Assembly: GCA_964348665.1 (NCBI GenBank)
Contig: CAYGDP010000013.1
Span: forward strand, 25,004 to 89,003
Direction: 5' to 3'
From: CAYGDP01 sp964348665
Lineage (GTDB): Bacteria > Verrucomicrobiota > Verrucomicrobiia > Palsa-1439 > CAYGDP01
DNA: 64,000 bases
Shown here: one piece after another, positions 40,101 through 48,913 of the stretch
Numbering within the stretch: the first letter of the stretch is position 1
How the letters are laid out: each line of letters starts with the position of its first letter
The notes under the pieces: generated by a model
Told to the model about the DNA's origin: nothing
Databases searched by the model: none
Seen by the model: the letters and a program-made list of their open reading frames with translations, nothing else
Program-made: the position numbers and the translations under genes

Positions 40101-43100
40101 GCTTCGGCCAGCGGACTACCGCTCTGGCTTAGCGAAACCAATGGCACGCCGTCATCGTTAGCGATGATTCCGCTTCCATTGGCGACTGTGATGGTTGCAT
40201 TCGTCGCACCACTAAGATTCACCAAAAAGGTTTTGTCCGACTCGAAGGCAGTGTTCCCTAACACGCCAACCGAGATCGTCTGTGCAGTCTGGTTTGGGCT
40301 AAAGGTGATCGTGCCGCTGCCGGCATTGTAGTCGCTTCCCGCAACTGCGCTATCGTCAGCGGTCGTGAAATTGACGGTAACTATCTGGTCGGTTGCGTTG
40401 GAAAGCACAACGGGAAAAATGGCATTCGTCGTCCCCGAATCGCCTTCCGTTATGGTCACGCCGCTGATTGCGATGCCCGGCTGACTGTCATCATTCGTTA
40501 TGCCGCCAGCGACGCTTCCATCAACGATCGTTGCATTCGTCGGACTGGATAAGTTGACGGCGAAGGTTTCGTTGGCTTCAAACTTCGCGTCGCCACTGAC
40601 CGAGATGTTGACCAAATGGCTGGTTTGACCAGGACTAAACGTGAGGGTACCACTCGTCGCTGCATAATCGCTATCGGCGGCCGTGGCGCTGCTATCCGCA
40701 GCGGCGTAAGCGACTGTGATCGTTTGGAAACTGATATTGGATAAAGTGACGGTGAAACTGAAAAGGGTCGTGCCACTGTTGCCTTCCGCCAGTGTTACAT
40801 CATTAATTGAAATTGTCGGCTGTGCATCGTCATTGCTGATCGTTCCCACGCCTTGGCTATCAGAAATGGAAGCGTTGGTAGCTCCATTCAAGTTCACCGT
40901 GAAGGTTTCATCGGTTTCAAATGTAGAATCTCCGTTTGCATTTACGGTGATCGTCTTGTTCGACTCACCCGGGGAAAACGTCAGCGTACCACTCACCGCC
41001 GTATAATCGCTGCCTGCCGTCGCCGTGCCGTCTGCTGTCGTGTAATTCACCGTAATCGTTTGGTAGCTTGCATTCGAAAGTGTAACGGCAAAGCTAAAGC
41101 TCGTCGTGCTACTGTTACCTTCCGCCAGCGTTACATCATCAATTGAAATCGTCGGCTCGCTGTCGTCATTGAGAATCGTTCCCGTACCCGTGCCGTTGTC
41201 CAGGTCTCCGTTGACCGGGGCGCTTAAGTTGACAACAAAGGATTTGGACGTTTCGAAGAGGGTATCGCCGCTAACCAGCACGGTGATGGTTTTGGTAGTT
41301 TCGCCGGAGGCGAAAGTCAGCGTTCCGCTGGCGGCGGTGTAGTCAACGCCCGCCGTCGCCGTGCCATTTGCCGTGTTGTAATTCATTGAGACAACCTGTG
41401 TGGTGGCCACGGATAGAGTCACCTGAAAAACAAACGCCGTCGTTCCCGCGTTTCCCTCTGCCAGACTCACGTTGCCGCTCGAGATTGATGGATTTGCAGT
41501 ACTTAGGATCGTGTCGGAGCCGCCGCCACCATCCATACTGTCTACGCCCGGCACACCAATCAGCGTATCATCGCCCGCCCCACCGCCAAGCGTTACGCCG
41601 CCAAGGTTGCCAGCGGTCAGCCGATCATTTCCGTCAACGCCGTTCAGGGTCAGCGCGGAATTAAATTGCGAATCCAAGCTCCCCACCGTGATGGTGTCAT
41701 CGCCAGCGCCACCGTTGATGATAATTGTGTCGGGTGGGTTGGTGAAGGAAGTGGATTCAAAGGTGCCATTGGCACTTCGAACGATCGAGCTTCCATCATT
41801 TGCAGGGGAGTTGTCTTCCAGCACTGCGTCGTCTGCTCCGCCGGTGAGGTTGTAGATGACGTTATTGGCTGTACCAGAGTAACTGATCGGTTCGAGGCCG
41901 GTGTAATAGATGGTAGACCCATCGAGGATGATGGTGCCGTCGTTGGCGTTTGTGAAATTGTAGGTGACGTCGGCGAAGTTGCCGCCGATCATCTGGAGGC
42001 TGTCGTTGCCGCCTACGCCGCCATGAAACTCAAGACCGCTGGTCGGGATCGGATTGCCGGTGGAAAAATCAACGATGAGCGTATCGTTCCCGGTCGTTCC
42101 TTGGATGGTGAGTTCGGTGATGGCAGTCAGCGGAATGGCGGCCAGAACCACGTTGTTCTGGGTGAGCTGCACGTTGGCGCCGTTCAGCTTGAGCGTGCTG
42201 GTCCCGCTATTGGGCAGATTGATCTGCACCGGACTACTACTTGCGGCAACGGTGAGTTTGTAATCCTCCACTTCCCCGTCACAGACCAGACCGGTAGGCG
42301 TCAGTCCGCCGGCGCTGCTGACGCGAAAACGGGCGAAGGTGTCCCCCGCCACCGTGTTGGCCGGTACGTTGAATGGGAGAATATTATTACCATTGGCGAC
42401 GGTAACACTGGTGAAGATCTGCTCGCCCGCATCAACCCAATCGCCGTCCTGGTTGAAGTCAATCCAGCCATCCAATTTGGCGTTGGTGGCGCCAGTAAGG
42501 TTGACCTGGACACTCGAACTCGATGTCGCAGTTAGGCTCATCACGGGAGCGAGAAAAATCACGCCGTCTTCATCGTCAGGACTTTTGTTGAGATCGTCCC
42601 CGAGCGCGGTGCTCGATGGCTGTCCATCGGCTTCCCCATCCACGTTCACTCCGAGCCGCGCACCGCTGGCGATGTGGCGCGCGCCGTCTCCCGCTCGCAA
42701 GGTTGGATACGGCGCGGGCGCGTCACCGAAGTCCACCGAAGAGGTTGAGGGTCCGCCGAACACCACGTAACTTTCTCCCGCGTCGGCCTTGGCATTGCCC
42801 GCTGCATCGCCGGAGGGAGCGCCGATGATGAAGTCGGCAAATCCATCGCCGTTGATATCGCCGGCACTACTGACTGATTTGCCGGAGTAGTCATTTGAGT
42901 CCACACCGGAGATCGCAAAGCCGTTCAAGCCGTCGAGGGCAGTATGGAGGAGCGTGACTGTGCCCGACCAATTCGCCTTTCCATACACCAGGAAACTCTT
43001 GCCGGCCTCCGTCGCGAACCCATTGCCAATTAGCAGGTCATCAAAGCTGTCGCTGTTGACATCGCCCGCGCCGGTGACGGAAGCGCTGCTAAATCCGGAA

Positions 43101-46100
43101 AAGTAAAAACCATTGGTGCCGTCGAGGAGGTCGAGGTCTAACACCGAAGTTCCCGACCAGTTTCCTTTGCCGAACACGACGTACGACTCCGTGGCAAACG
43201 TTCCCGTTCCGCCTCCCACAATCATATCGTCGAATCCGTCGCCGTTGACATCNNNNNNNNNNNNNNNNNNNNNNNNNNNNNNNNNNNNNNNNNNNNNNNN
43301 NNNNNNNNNNNNNNNNNNNNNNNNNNNNNNNNNNNNNNNNNNNNNNNNNNNNTCGAATCCGTCGCCGTTGACATCTTTCGCTCCTGCGACCGAGTGGCCG
43401 GTTTGGTCGCTTGCATTCGCGCCGACAAGAACGAACCCACTGGTACCGGTAAGCGTGCCGAGATCAATCGTGGGTGTACCAGACCAATTAGCTTTGCCAA
43501 ACACCGTGTAACTCATTCCCGTTGCTTGATTCTTGTTCGGTGCGCCTATGATGAAGTCATCGAATCCGTCGCCATTGACGTTCCCGGCGCTGTTGACCGA
43601 AAAGCCGCTTTTGTCTTCTGTAACCCCGCCGAATAGAGTGAACCCGTTGCCACCCGTGAGTGCGCCGAGGGAAAGCGTCGGGGTAGCCGACCAGTCCGCT
43701 TTGCCAAACACCACGTAGCTTTCACCCGCATACGCCTTGGCGTTGCTCGCTGCTGCCGCTTCGGGTGCCCCGATGATAAGGTCATCAAACCCGTCTCCAT
43801 TTATGTCGCCTGCACCGCTGGCCGAAGTACCACTTTTGTCTCCCGCATCTATGCCGGTAAGCGTGAACCCGTTGACACCCGTGAGTGCGCCGAGGGAAAG
43901 CGTCGGCGTGGCAGTCCAACTCGCCTTGCCAAACACCACGTAAGTCTCGCCCGCATTATTATTGGCCGCCGGGGCGCCAATGATCAGATCGGGAAAACCA
44001 TCGCCATTAACATCGCCGGCATCGCTAACCGTACCGGCATTGTCACCCGCATCCGCGCCGAAAAGCGTAAAGCCGACGCTGCCAGTGCCATTCAGCACTC
44101 CGGACAAATCCACCGTGCTGGTAAAGACAAACACCGAACAAGCAACTTTCAAGGTTGCTGACCCCGTGGTGTACACGTTGTAAAGAACGCCACCAATGGT
44201 CTCGCTGCCGGTCTTTGTCCAAGTGCCGCCCAAGTCCACACTGTCATCTTCGCCGCCACGGACGATCAATGTGTTCGAGGTGTTCGAAAGGTTGAGCACT
44301 TCCCGGAGGCTGATCTTCAACGTGTTCGCGCCGGTGCCGGTGATGTCAATCGTCTCAATGCCTGTGATCTTTGGATCGCGAATCGCGCGAAGGTCCAGGG
44401 TCAACCCGGAACCGTTCAGTTGCAGTGCGTCGAGGCCGCGTCCTCCGGCGACGCGTTGGAAAGTGGCATTGCTGATCGCAATCAGGTCGTCACCCTGCGC
44501 CCCGTACAACACGTCTGCGCCGCCGTTGCCGAGCAAGGTGTCAGCCGCCTGGCCGGCGACGATCACATTGGCATTCGCGTCACCTGTCAGCGTTTCACCG
44601 GCGCTACTGCCGGAATGAGTAACGCTGCTGGTGAAATTGCCCCCGAAAATCACGTAACTCTGGCCCGATTCGGCGGCAATGTTGGGGTCAGCAAAGGGCG
44701 CGCCAATCATCAGATCATCAAACCCGTCGCCATTGATATCACCCGCGTGGCTGACAGAAATCCCGGATCGGTCCGCGAACGATACGCCTGTGAGCCTGAA
44801 TCCATCGTCGCCATTCATCGCCGAAAGTTCAATCACCCCGTTCGCAGTCGCGCCGCCCGCCGTGTCCAACGCCGCGAGGTGCGTTGCGCCGCCGAAGATC
44901 ACGTAGCTCTGGCCATTGTCAGATGGACCGGCATCGGCAAATTGCGCGCCGATGATCAGGTCATCGAACCCATCGCCATTCACATCACCCGTGTGGCTGA
45001 CTGACCAGCCCGCGTAGTCGCCGGCTGCAGCGCCGTTGAATCGGAATCCTGTGGTGCCGTTGAGCGAAGAGAGCGACAGCGTCGGCGTTGCCGACCAGTC
45101 CGCCTGGCCATAGACCAGGTAGCTCTGGCCTGATTTATCGCCGTTCGGGTCCGCAATCGCTGCGCCCACCAGCATATCCTCGAACCCGTCGCCGTTCACG
45201 TCACCCGCGCCGCTTACCGAGATACCGGAGGAATCGCTCGCCGCGACGCCGTTGAGCGTGAAACCGTTGCTGCCCGTCAACGCCGACTGCGTGATGGTGG
45301 GAGTGGTTGACCAGTCGCTCTTTCCAAATACCACGTAGCTTTGACCACTGTCGTTTGCGTTGGCATTATAAGCGCCGATGATCACGTCCGCGAACCCGTC
45401 CCCGTTGACATCGCCCGCCCCACTGACCGAATAACCAGCCTTGTCTCCCGTAGCCGAGCCATTGAGCGTGAAACCGTTGGTGCCGTTGAGGGTGGACAAC
45501 TCGAAAGTCGCTGAAGCCGACCAGTTGGCCTTGCCGAACACCACATAGCTTTGGCCTGAATTGCTGCCGTTGGGATCAGCCCGGGGCGCGCCGATGATCA
45601 CGTCGTCGAACCCGTCTCCGTTGATGTCGCCCGCTCCGCTGACCGAATGTCCTGCCACGTCTGCGGCCAAGATGCCGTTGACCTTGAATCCATTGGAGCC
45701 GTTGAGCGTGGACAATTCGAAAGTCGCTGATGCTGACCAATCCGCCTTGCCGAATACAACGTAGCTCTGGCCGGATCCAGCGCCATTCGGGGAAGCAATG
45801 GGCGCTCCGATAATCACGTCCGTGAATCCGTCTCCGTTGACATCGCCCGCTCCGCTCACCGATTGGCCAGATTGATCTCCAGCCGCGATGCCGTTAATTT
45901 TGAAACCCGTGGTGCCGTTTAGTGTGGAAAGTTCGAGGCTGCCAGAAAATCCACCCGTTTTTCCGAACACCACATAACTCTGACCCGAGGATGCGCCGTT
46001 TGGACTCGCATAGGGCGCTCCGAGAATCATATCATCGAACCCGTCCCCGTTGATATCACCAGCGTTGCTGACGGAAAAGCCTGATTTATCACTGCTGGCG

Positions 46101-46264
46101 ATTCCATTGATGGCAAATCCGGTGGAGCCGTCGCCTCCGGAGAGGCCGCTCAATGCGAAGGGGTTGGTTGCGGCGGGTGCGCATCGGTGTTCAAGCCACT
46201 CGATCTGAAACGAGCGCGGCGCGTACTTACGCGACCGGCGAGCGAAGCGTGATCGTAATTTCAT
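37145..46264 (-). CDS. Giant surface protein D: FG-GAP, RTX-like, GEVED, Calx-beta and solenoid domains
   Basis: About 3,040 aa from the ATG at 46264, chosen because an eight-G ribosome-binding tract lies just upstream and the basic leader ends FQIEWLEHRCAPAAT. Order: seven FG-GAP/integrin-alpha-like repeats (SGQSYVVFGKADWS, DINGDGFDDMIIGAP with DxNxDGxxD calcium loops); an RTX-like segment (LLGNGGADVLYGAQGDD, near 44500); at least six more FG-GAP repeats around the N-gap at 43253-43352; a GEVED domain (VDFGDAPAPYPTLRAGDGA ... GEVEDYKLTV, about 42750-42250); a second RTX-like segment (LGGGAGDDTLIG, near 41580); ten Calx-beta domains (about 41500-38120); and a C-terminal beta-solenoid of NITGGNITGEIQALGNI-type strands, ending LTDLRFDLI. 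Flanked on both sides by DUF4915 genes. Confidence 0.88.
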   Translation of the reverse strand: MKLRSRFARRSRKYAPRSFQIEWLEHRCAPAATNPFALSGLSGGDGSTGFAINGIASSDKSGFSVSNAGDINGDGFDDMILGAPYASPNGASSGQSYVVFGKTGGFSGSLELSTLNGTTGFKINGIAAGDQSGQSVSGAGDVNGDGFTDVIIGAPIASPNGAGSGQSYVVFGKADWSASATFELSTLNGSNGFKVNGILAADVAGHSVSGAGDINGDGFDDVIIGAPRADPNGSNSGQSYVVFGKANWSASATFELSTLNGTNGFTLNGSATGDKAGYSVSGAGDVNGDGFADVIIGAYNANANDSGQSYVVFGKSDWSTTPTITQSALTGSNGFTLNGVAASDSSGISVSGAGDVNGDGFEDMLVGAAIADPNGDKSGQSYLVYGQADWSATPTLSLSSLNGTTGFRFNGAAAGDYAGWSVSHTGDVNGDGFDDLIIGAQFADAGPSDNGQSYVIFGGATHLAALDTAGGATANGVIELSAMNGDDGFRLTGVSFADRSGISVSHAGDINGDGFDDLMIGAPFADPNIAAESGQSYVIFGGNFTSSVTHSGSSAGETLTGDANANVIVAGQAADTLLGNGGADVLYGAQGDDLIAISNATFQRVAGGRGLDALQLNGSGLTLDLRAIRDPKITGIETIDITGTGANTLKISLREVLNLSNTSNTLIVRGGEDDSVDLGGTWTKTGSETIGGVLYNVYTTGSATLKVACSVFVFTSTVDLSGVLNGTGSVGFTLFGADAGDNAGTVSDAGDVNGDGFPDLIIGAPAANNNAGETYVVFGKASWTATPTLSLGALTGVNGFTLTGIDAGDKSGTSASGAGDINGDGFDDLIIGAPEAAAASNAKAYAGESYVVFGKADWSATPTLSLGALTGGNGFTLFGGVTEDKSGFSVNSAGNVNGDGFDDFIIGAPNKNQATGMSYTVFGKANWSGTPTIDLGTLTGTSGFVLVGANASDQTGHSVAGAKDVNGDGFXXXXXXXXXXXXXXXXXXXXXXXXXXXXXXXXXXDVNGDGFDDMIVGGGTGTFATESYVVFGKGNWSGTSVLDLDLLDGTNGFYFSGFSSASVTGAGDVNSDSFDDLLIGNGFATEAGKSFLVYGKANWSGTVTLLHTALDGLNGFAISGVDSNDYSGKSVSSAGDINGDGFADFIIGAPSGDAAGNAKADAGESYVVFGGPSTSSVDFGDAPAPYPTLRAGDGARHIASGARLGVNVDGEADGQPSSTALGDDLNKSPDDEDGVIFLAPVMSLTATSSSSVQVNLTGATNAKLDGWIDFNQDGDWVDAGEQIFTSVTVANGNNILPFNVPANTVAGDTFARFRVSSAGGLTPTGLVCDGEVEDYKLTVAASSSPVQINLPNSGTSTLKLNGANVQLTQNNVVLAAIPLTAITELTIQGTTGNDTLIVDFSTGNPIPTSGLEFHGGVGGNDSLQMIGGNFADVTYNFTNANDGTIILDGSTIYYTGLEPISYSGTANNVIYNLTGGADDAVLEDNSPANDGSSIVRSANGTFESTSFTNPPDTIIINGGAGDDTITVGSLDSQFNSALTLNGVDGNDRLTAGNLGGVTLGGGAGDDTLIGVPGVDSMDGGGGSDTILSTANPSISSGNVSLAEGNAGTTAFVFQVTLSVATTQVVSMNYNTANGTATAGVDYTAASGTLTFASGETTKTITVLVSGDTLFETSKSFVVNLSAPVNGDLDNGTGTGTILNDDSEPTISIDDVTLAEGNSSTTSFSFAVTLSNASYQTITVNYTTADGTATAGSDYTAVSGTLTFSPGESNKTITVNANGDSTFETDETFTVNLNGATNASISDSQGVGTISNDDAQPTISINDVTLAEGNSGTTLFSFTVTLSNISFQTITVAYAAADSSATAADSDYAATSGTLTFSPGQTSHLVNISVSGDAKFEANETFAVNLSSPTNATIVDGSVAGGITNDDSQPGIAISGVTITEGDSGTTNAIFPVVLSNATDQIVTVNFTTADDSAVAGSDYNAGSGTITFSPNQTAQTISVGVLGNTAFESDKTFLVNLSGATNATITVANGSGIIANDDGVPLVSLSQSGSPLAEAGGIATVTATLSEASGVDVTVNLDFSGTGTNLSDYARSGTSILIPAASLSGSVTLTGVDDALDEASETVIVDITSVSNAAEMGGFQQVTVSITDDDLAPSVTLGLSGSPIVENGGVATVTASLSAVSGLDVTVDLGFSGTATAINDYSRSGTSIVISAGNLTGNVTLTGTDDALDEATETVIVDIANVTNGTEAGGLQQVTSNITDDDPSPSVALSLSGNPLSEAGGLATVMATLSAVSGQDVTVTLGFGGTATDLSDYTRSGTSILIAAGSLNGNITLTGLDDALDETNETVVVDITSVTNGTEAGGLQQVTASITDDDLPPTVSIAGASSLEGDSGTSNLLFTVSLSSESALAISVGFMTADGTATVGNNDYVNSAGDITFNPGQTSQTITIVISGEDSFEPDESFTVSISNPTNATLNVSSATGTITNDDNAPTVSVNNVSVTEGNSETVTANFNVTLSNPSFQIISVTYSTADGTATTSDNDYAAIGATALTFNPGETSKTITVSVNGNTIFESDETFTVNLSGATNSSLGSDTGIGTILNDDLPNGQLQFNSANFIVREDDGGVEISIARSGESFGQVTVDYSTSNGTATSGTDYPSTAGTLTFADGETSKTFIVPVYSDSLIEGSETFNLNLNAATGGASLGSPAVVTITDTTTSNGTAICDRISVILKGAGSTWVRCPGGVSPEEIHILGTVGTSSVTIIVSPGTGTPPAVGTIVVDGNIKSFNAPNVNLNGGGLIINGSVGSVVLGNLLSGADILITGNPIVPIKKMTTGAIDGDHDIITNSPIGSLTTPSIVNATIQAPSIGKFTVTVGPLLADINVTGAIKSITVPGGGAGGNWSAASFGKVSIIGGFSGSIRSTASTAILGTVAAVKSLNITGGNITGEIQALGNIAAFQIAADKLGNGGMVSNLAITAQAIGKLSIAGSATNLDASLTGALGGLSIGGSLSADSLFTAALFPSSVKIGGVSIDPLTDLRFDLI
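43253..43352. other. Assembly gap (100 N) in the FG-GAP repeats of gene D
   Basis: Exactly 100 N. The 23 bases before the gap match the 23 bases after it (beginning tcgaatccgtcgcc, ending gacatc), and joining at this overlap keeps the frame. Copy number here is not reliable. Confidence 0.95.
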
Positions 46265-46277
46265 ATTTCCCCCCCCG
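46265..46277 (-). promoter_or_regulatory. Ribosome-binding site of gene D made of a G8 homopolymer
   Basis: On the minus strand GCGGGGGGGG-AAAT-ATG: eight consecutive G directly ahead of the start codon at good spacing. It is the only plausible Shine-Dalgarno element. Such tracts are prone to slippage. Confidence 0.7.
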
Positions 46278-46422
46278 CGAACACAACCATTGAGGCTACT
46301 AATGGCGATACCCCTAGTAATTTGCAAGAAAAAAACCATTGCCGACAGATTTCAGAGAGGTTCTTTGCTACTGCGCCGCTTCAGCCAATTTCTACGTCAT
46401 CCCAAACATTTTGCACAACCGA

Positions 46423-47481
46423 TCACAGCTTGCTGGGTTCGCCAATGGAGATTGTGCGGCTGATTTCATCGCTCTTGAAGCCGATTATTTTCGGGCGGTT
46501 CACGAGGGGTAACGCAACTACGTCGTAGAGTTCTTGTACGACGCCTTCGATGCGTGCCCAGTGCACGATGTCGCCACTGCGCAAATCAATCACGCACAGG
46601 CCGCAACGCGGTTCCGCCTTTCGGCTGGCAAGATTCGCATCGAGGGAAAGTCCGCTAAAGGTGCGATTCTGGCGTTGCTGGGATATTCCGACCACGGCGT
46701 AGTCACCCGCGAATGTCAACCCGCGCAAGTAACCCGGACAAAACGTGACAGGCTCAAACTTCCCCGCTTTCAAATCCACGCTGCCAAAGAATCCGGAGCC
46801 GGAGTCGAGCAGCCACAGACGGTCACGATACCAGCGCGGGGAATGCGGCATCGAAAATCCCAAAACCACGGGTTCGTTGGTTGTCACGTCGAGGATGCAC
46901 CCGCCGTCAGCGCGCCGGTCACGCCACCCGTCAGCCACATCGGTTTGGCTGACCGCCGTGACATAGCGGGGCTGGCCTTGTACGAGCGCCAAACCATTGA
47001 GATGACAACGGTCTTCGGCCGCGAGCTTGCTGATGAAGGGCGGCTGCCAAAGCGGCTTGAAACTGTGCTGGTCGCTGACTGTGGCTAAACAACTGAAAAG
47101 CGTGTTGACGAACACCACGCGGCCGGTTGCATCGACACTAACGTCATGAATATCCAAATCGCCGGTCACGTAGCCAACTTTGGGAGCGTAAAGTCGGTCG
47201 TACCCCTCCTGCGTCTGACCGGGTTCCAGGATGTTTTCGAAGCGCCAGAGTTGATAGAGCGAACTCATCCAGATCGTTTGCCCGTCGCTCCAGAGCCCGA
47301 GGCAGCGGTTGAACGTGCGCTCGAATACCGAGAGCTGGCCGTTGGGCTGCAATCCAAGCAGAAAAAGTTTGCCGGCTTGATAAGTGGTGAACGCAAGACT
47401 TAACCGCTGTTCCGCCATCCACGCCGAGAAATGGCGCGATGTCAGCAAATCGAATTTGGTTTCCGCGGCTGCTGAATTCAT
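46423..47481 (-). CDS. DUF4915/TIGR03032 family protein (copy 2)
   Basis: 352 aa, paralogue of the protein at 35748-36845. Shared blocks: FTTYQAGKLFLLGL, VFVNTLFSCLATVSDQHSF, AEDRCHLNGLALVQGQPRYV, FSMPHSPRWYRDRLWLLDSG, and PRCGLCVIDLRSGDIVHWAR. A further FGSVDLKAGKFEPVTFCPGY stretch precedes LRGLTFAGDYAVVGISQ. No signal peptide or membrane helix is visible. It precedes giant gene D by 158 bp, so each of the two minus-strand giants is immediately preceded by one DUF4915 gene. This pairing suggests a partner or maturation role, which is inference. Confidence 0.87.
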   Translation of the reverse strand: MNSAAAETKFDLLTSRHFSAWMAEQRLSLAFTTYQAGKLFLLGLQPNGQLSVFERTFNRCLGLWSDGQTIWMSSLYQLWRFENILEPGQTQEGYDRLYAPKVGYVTGDLDIHDVSVDATGRVVFVNTLFSCLATVSDQHSFKPLWQPPFISKLAAEDRCHLNGLALVQGQPRYVTAVSQTDVADGWRDRRADGGCILDVTTNEPVVLGFSMPHSPRWYRDRLWLLDSGSGFFGSVDLKAGKFEPVTFCPGYLRGLTFAGDYAVVGISQQRQNRTFSGLSLDANLASRKAEPRCGLCVIDLRSGDIVHWARIEGVVQELYDVVALPLVNRPKIIGFKSDEISRTISIGEPSKL

Positions 47482-47580
47482 GCGTAGGCCGGAAGTCTAT
47501 GCCCCCGACCTTCCGTTTGCAATGCGGAACAGGTTTGGGATCGATCATATTCGCCGTTTCTTGTTATTCGCATGGTTCAC

Positions 47581-47602
47581 CGGCGGAGAAAATTTTCCGC
47601 CG
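47581..47602 (-). terminator. Inverted repeat downstream of the glycosyltransferase genes
   Basis: CGGCGGAGAAAATTTTCCGCCG is almost perfectly self-complementary with an A/T core. It lies about 80 bp past the stop of the second glycosyltransferase gene and 100 bp before DUF4915 copy 2. There is no T-run after it, so it may be a weak terminator or an mRNA-stabilising hairpin. Confidence 0.4.
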
Positions 47603-47635
47603 CTGCAATCAGGCGCGACCGGCTAGCTTATGAAA

Positions 47636-47659
47636 GCGACAAATCGGAATCGAACCGAT
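47636..47659 (-). other. tRNA 3'-end-like fragment (T-arm plus acceptor strand)
   Basis: The minus strand reads ATCGG-TTCGATT-CCGAT (47659-47643), a perfect 5-bp stem with a 7-nt TTCGATT loop as in a tRNA T-arm. TTGTCGC (47642-47636) follows where the acceptor strand would be. Upstream there is no D-arm, no matching 5' acceptor, and the possible anticodon loop lacks U33, so it is not a complete tRNA. It may be a tRNA remnant or chance. Confidence 0.35.
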
Positions 47660-47684
47660 GGGCATAGAACGCCGCTATCATTTA

Positions 47685-48911
47685 TCAGGACTTGTGATGT
47701 TGCTCTAAAAACGTTTTCAAGGACGGGATCGCGACGTCGAGGCTGTATTGCTGTTCCATCCGCTCGCGCGCCGCTTCGCCGAGAGGACGATAATCAGCGG
47801 GTTTCTCCAACACACGCAACGCGGTTTCTGCGAGTTGATCGGCGTCGTACAACGGCTCGACCAGTCCCGTCCGCCCGGGTTCGATGACCTCGCGTACCGG
47901 CGCGACATCCGACGCCAGGACAACGCATCCACAAGACATTGCATTGAACAGCGACCAGGACAATACGAACGGGACGGTCAAATAGAGATGCAAATCGCTC
48001 AAGCAGAGCGCGTCGGATAGTTGTTCCGGCGTGATGTGGTTGAGGAAGAGAAAACGTGAAAGATCGCGTTTGCCCCGGCTTAAGACCCATTGTTTGAAAC
48101 TGTCGCTTCCCGTATGCAATTTGTCCCAACTGTAATAACTCTCTTCACTGCCCACCACGACAAACAACACATTCGATTTCGATTGAGCGATTCGGTCGGC
48201 TACATTCATGAACAGATCGAATCCGCGCATGGATTCAAGCCCGCGCGCGACGAACGTGACGATTTTTGTGTCAGGTGGGATGGCTCGGCCGGCGATGACA
48301 CGCGGTACGGTTCGCCGGCGATACAGCTCGGTATCTACACCGTCAAAGCGCACTTGAATCTTGTCATGAAACCGGGCGGGGAACGTTTCTTTTTGCCAAC
48401 GAGTGGGAGAATACGCGCCGTTACATTCGGCTAGGCTGACCAGCGTGCCGGCGTTGATGCACCGGGGATAGAACGGGGCCGGTTCGACCGGCGGCAGGTC
48501 AATTCGATAGGTCAAGTCGCGATGGGACGGCGCAAAGTAATACTCGCAATAATTGATCAACGGACAATCCAATAGTTCCCGCAAGAAAAGGGTTGGGCCA
48601 AGACCGTCATGCCCGACGACCAGATCAGGTCGCAAATCGGGCTGGGCGCGGACCGCCTCAAAAACCGCCCGGCTCAACTCCAGGTAGCGGACGTAACTTT
48701 GCGACCAAGGGACGACTTTTTTTTCGCGGAACTGTTCCGGAACGGGGATTCGATGGATCGTGAGAGATTTTAGCATTTCGGGCGACGGGGTCGGACAACC
48801 CGAAAGGTCTTGCACCAAATAACTGCATTTCCAGCCGTAACGTTTGTGCAGTTCCAATCCCAATCGACCGAATTGCGCCGGGAACGCGAGGTGGACAAAA
48901 AGAATGTGCAT
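47685..48911 (-). CDS. GT4-like glycosyltransferase (PF12000-type N-terminus)
   Basis: 408 aa from the ATG at 48911, which begins the family-typical MHILFVHLAFPAQFGRLG; longer upstream reading is antisense-like and Arg-rich. N-terminal donor/acceptor half: DLVVGHDGLGPTLFLREL and PLINYCEYYFAP. C-terminal GT-B half: VRFDGVDTELYRRR, KIVTFVARGLESMRGFDLFM, FLFLNHITPEQLSDALCLSD and FNAMSCGCVVLASDVAPVRE. Where most GT4 enzymes have Glu in the LEAM position (second Glu of the EX7E motif), this has Asn (LFNAM), so donor binding may be changed. It follows the other glycosyltransferase by 2 nt; the two are clearly one operon and resemble each other through most of the C-terminal half. Likely role: assembling a surface glycan or glycosylating the giants. 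Confidence 0.9.
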   Translation of the reverse strand: MHILFVHLAFPAQFGRLGLELHKRYGWKCSYLVQDLSGCPTPSPEMLKSLTIHRIPVPEQFREKKVVPWSQSYVRYLELSRAVFEAVRAQPDLRPDLVVGHDGLGPTLFLRELLDCPLINYCEYYFAPSHRDLTYRIDLPPVEPAPFYPRCINAGTLVSLAECNGAYSPTRWQKETFPARFHDKIQVRFDGVDTELYRRRTVPRVIAGRAIPPDTKIVTFVARGLESMRGFDLFMNVADRIAQSKSNVLFVVVGSEESYYSWDKLHTGSDSFKQWVLSRGKRDLSRFLFLNHITPEQLSDALCLSDLHLYLTVPFVLSWSLFNAMSCGCVVLASDVAPVREVIEPGRTGLVEPLYDADQLAETALRVLEKPADYRPLGEAARERMEQQYSLDVAIPSLKTFLEQHHKS

Positions 48912-48913
48912 GG

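Noticed and set aside
47636..47720. Complete tRNA gene on the minus strand
   Set aside because: The T-arm is good, but there is no D-arm or matching 5' acceptor strand, and the candidate anticodon loop has G at position 33.
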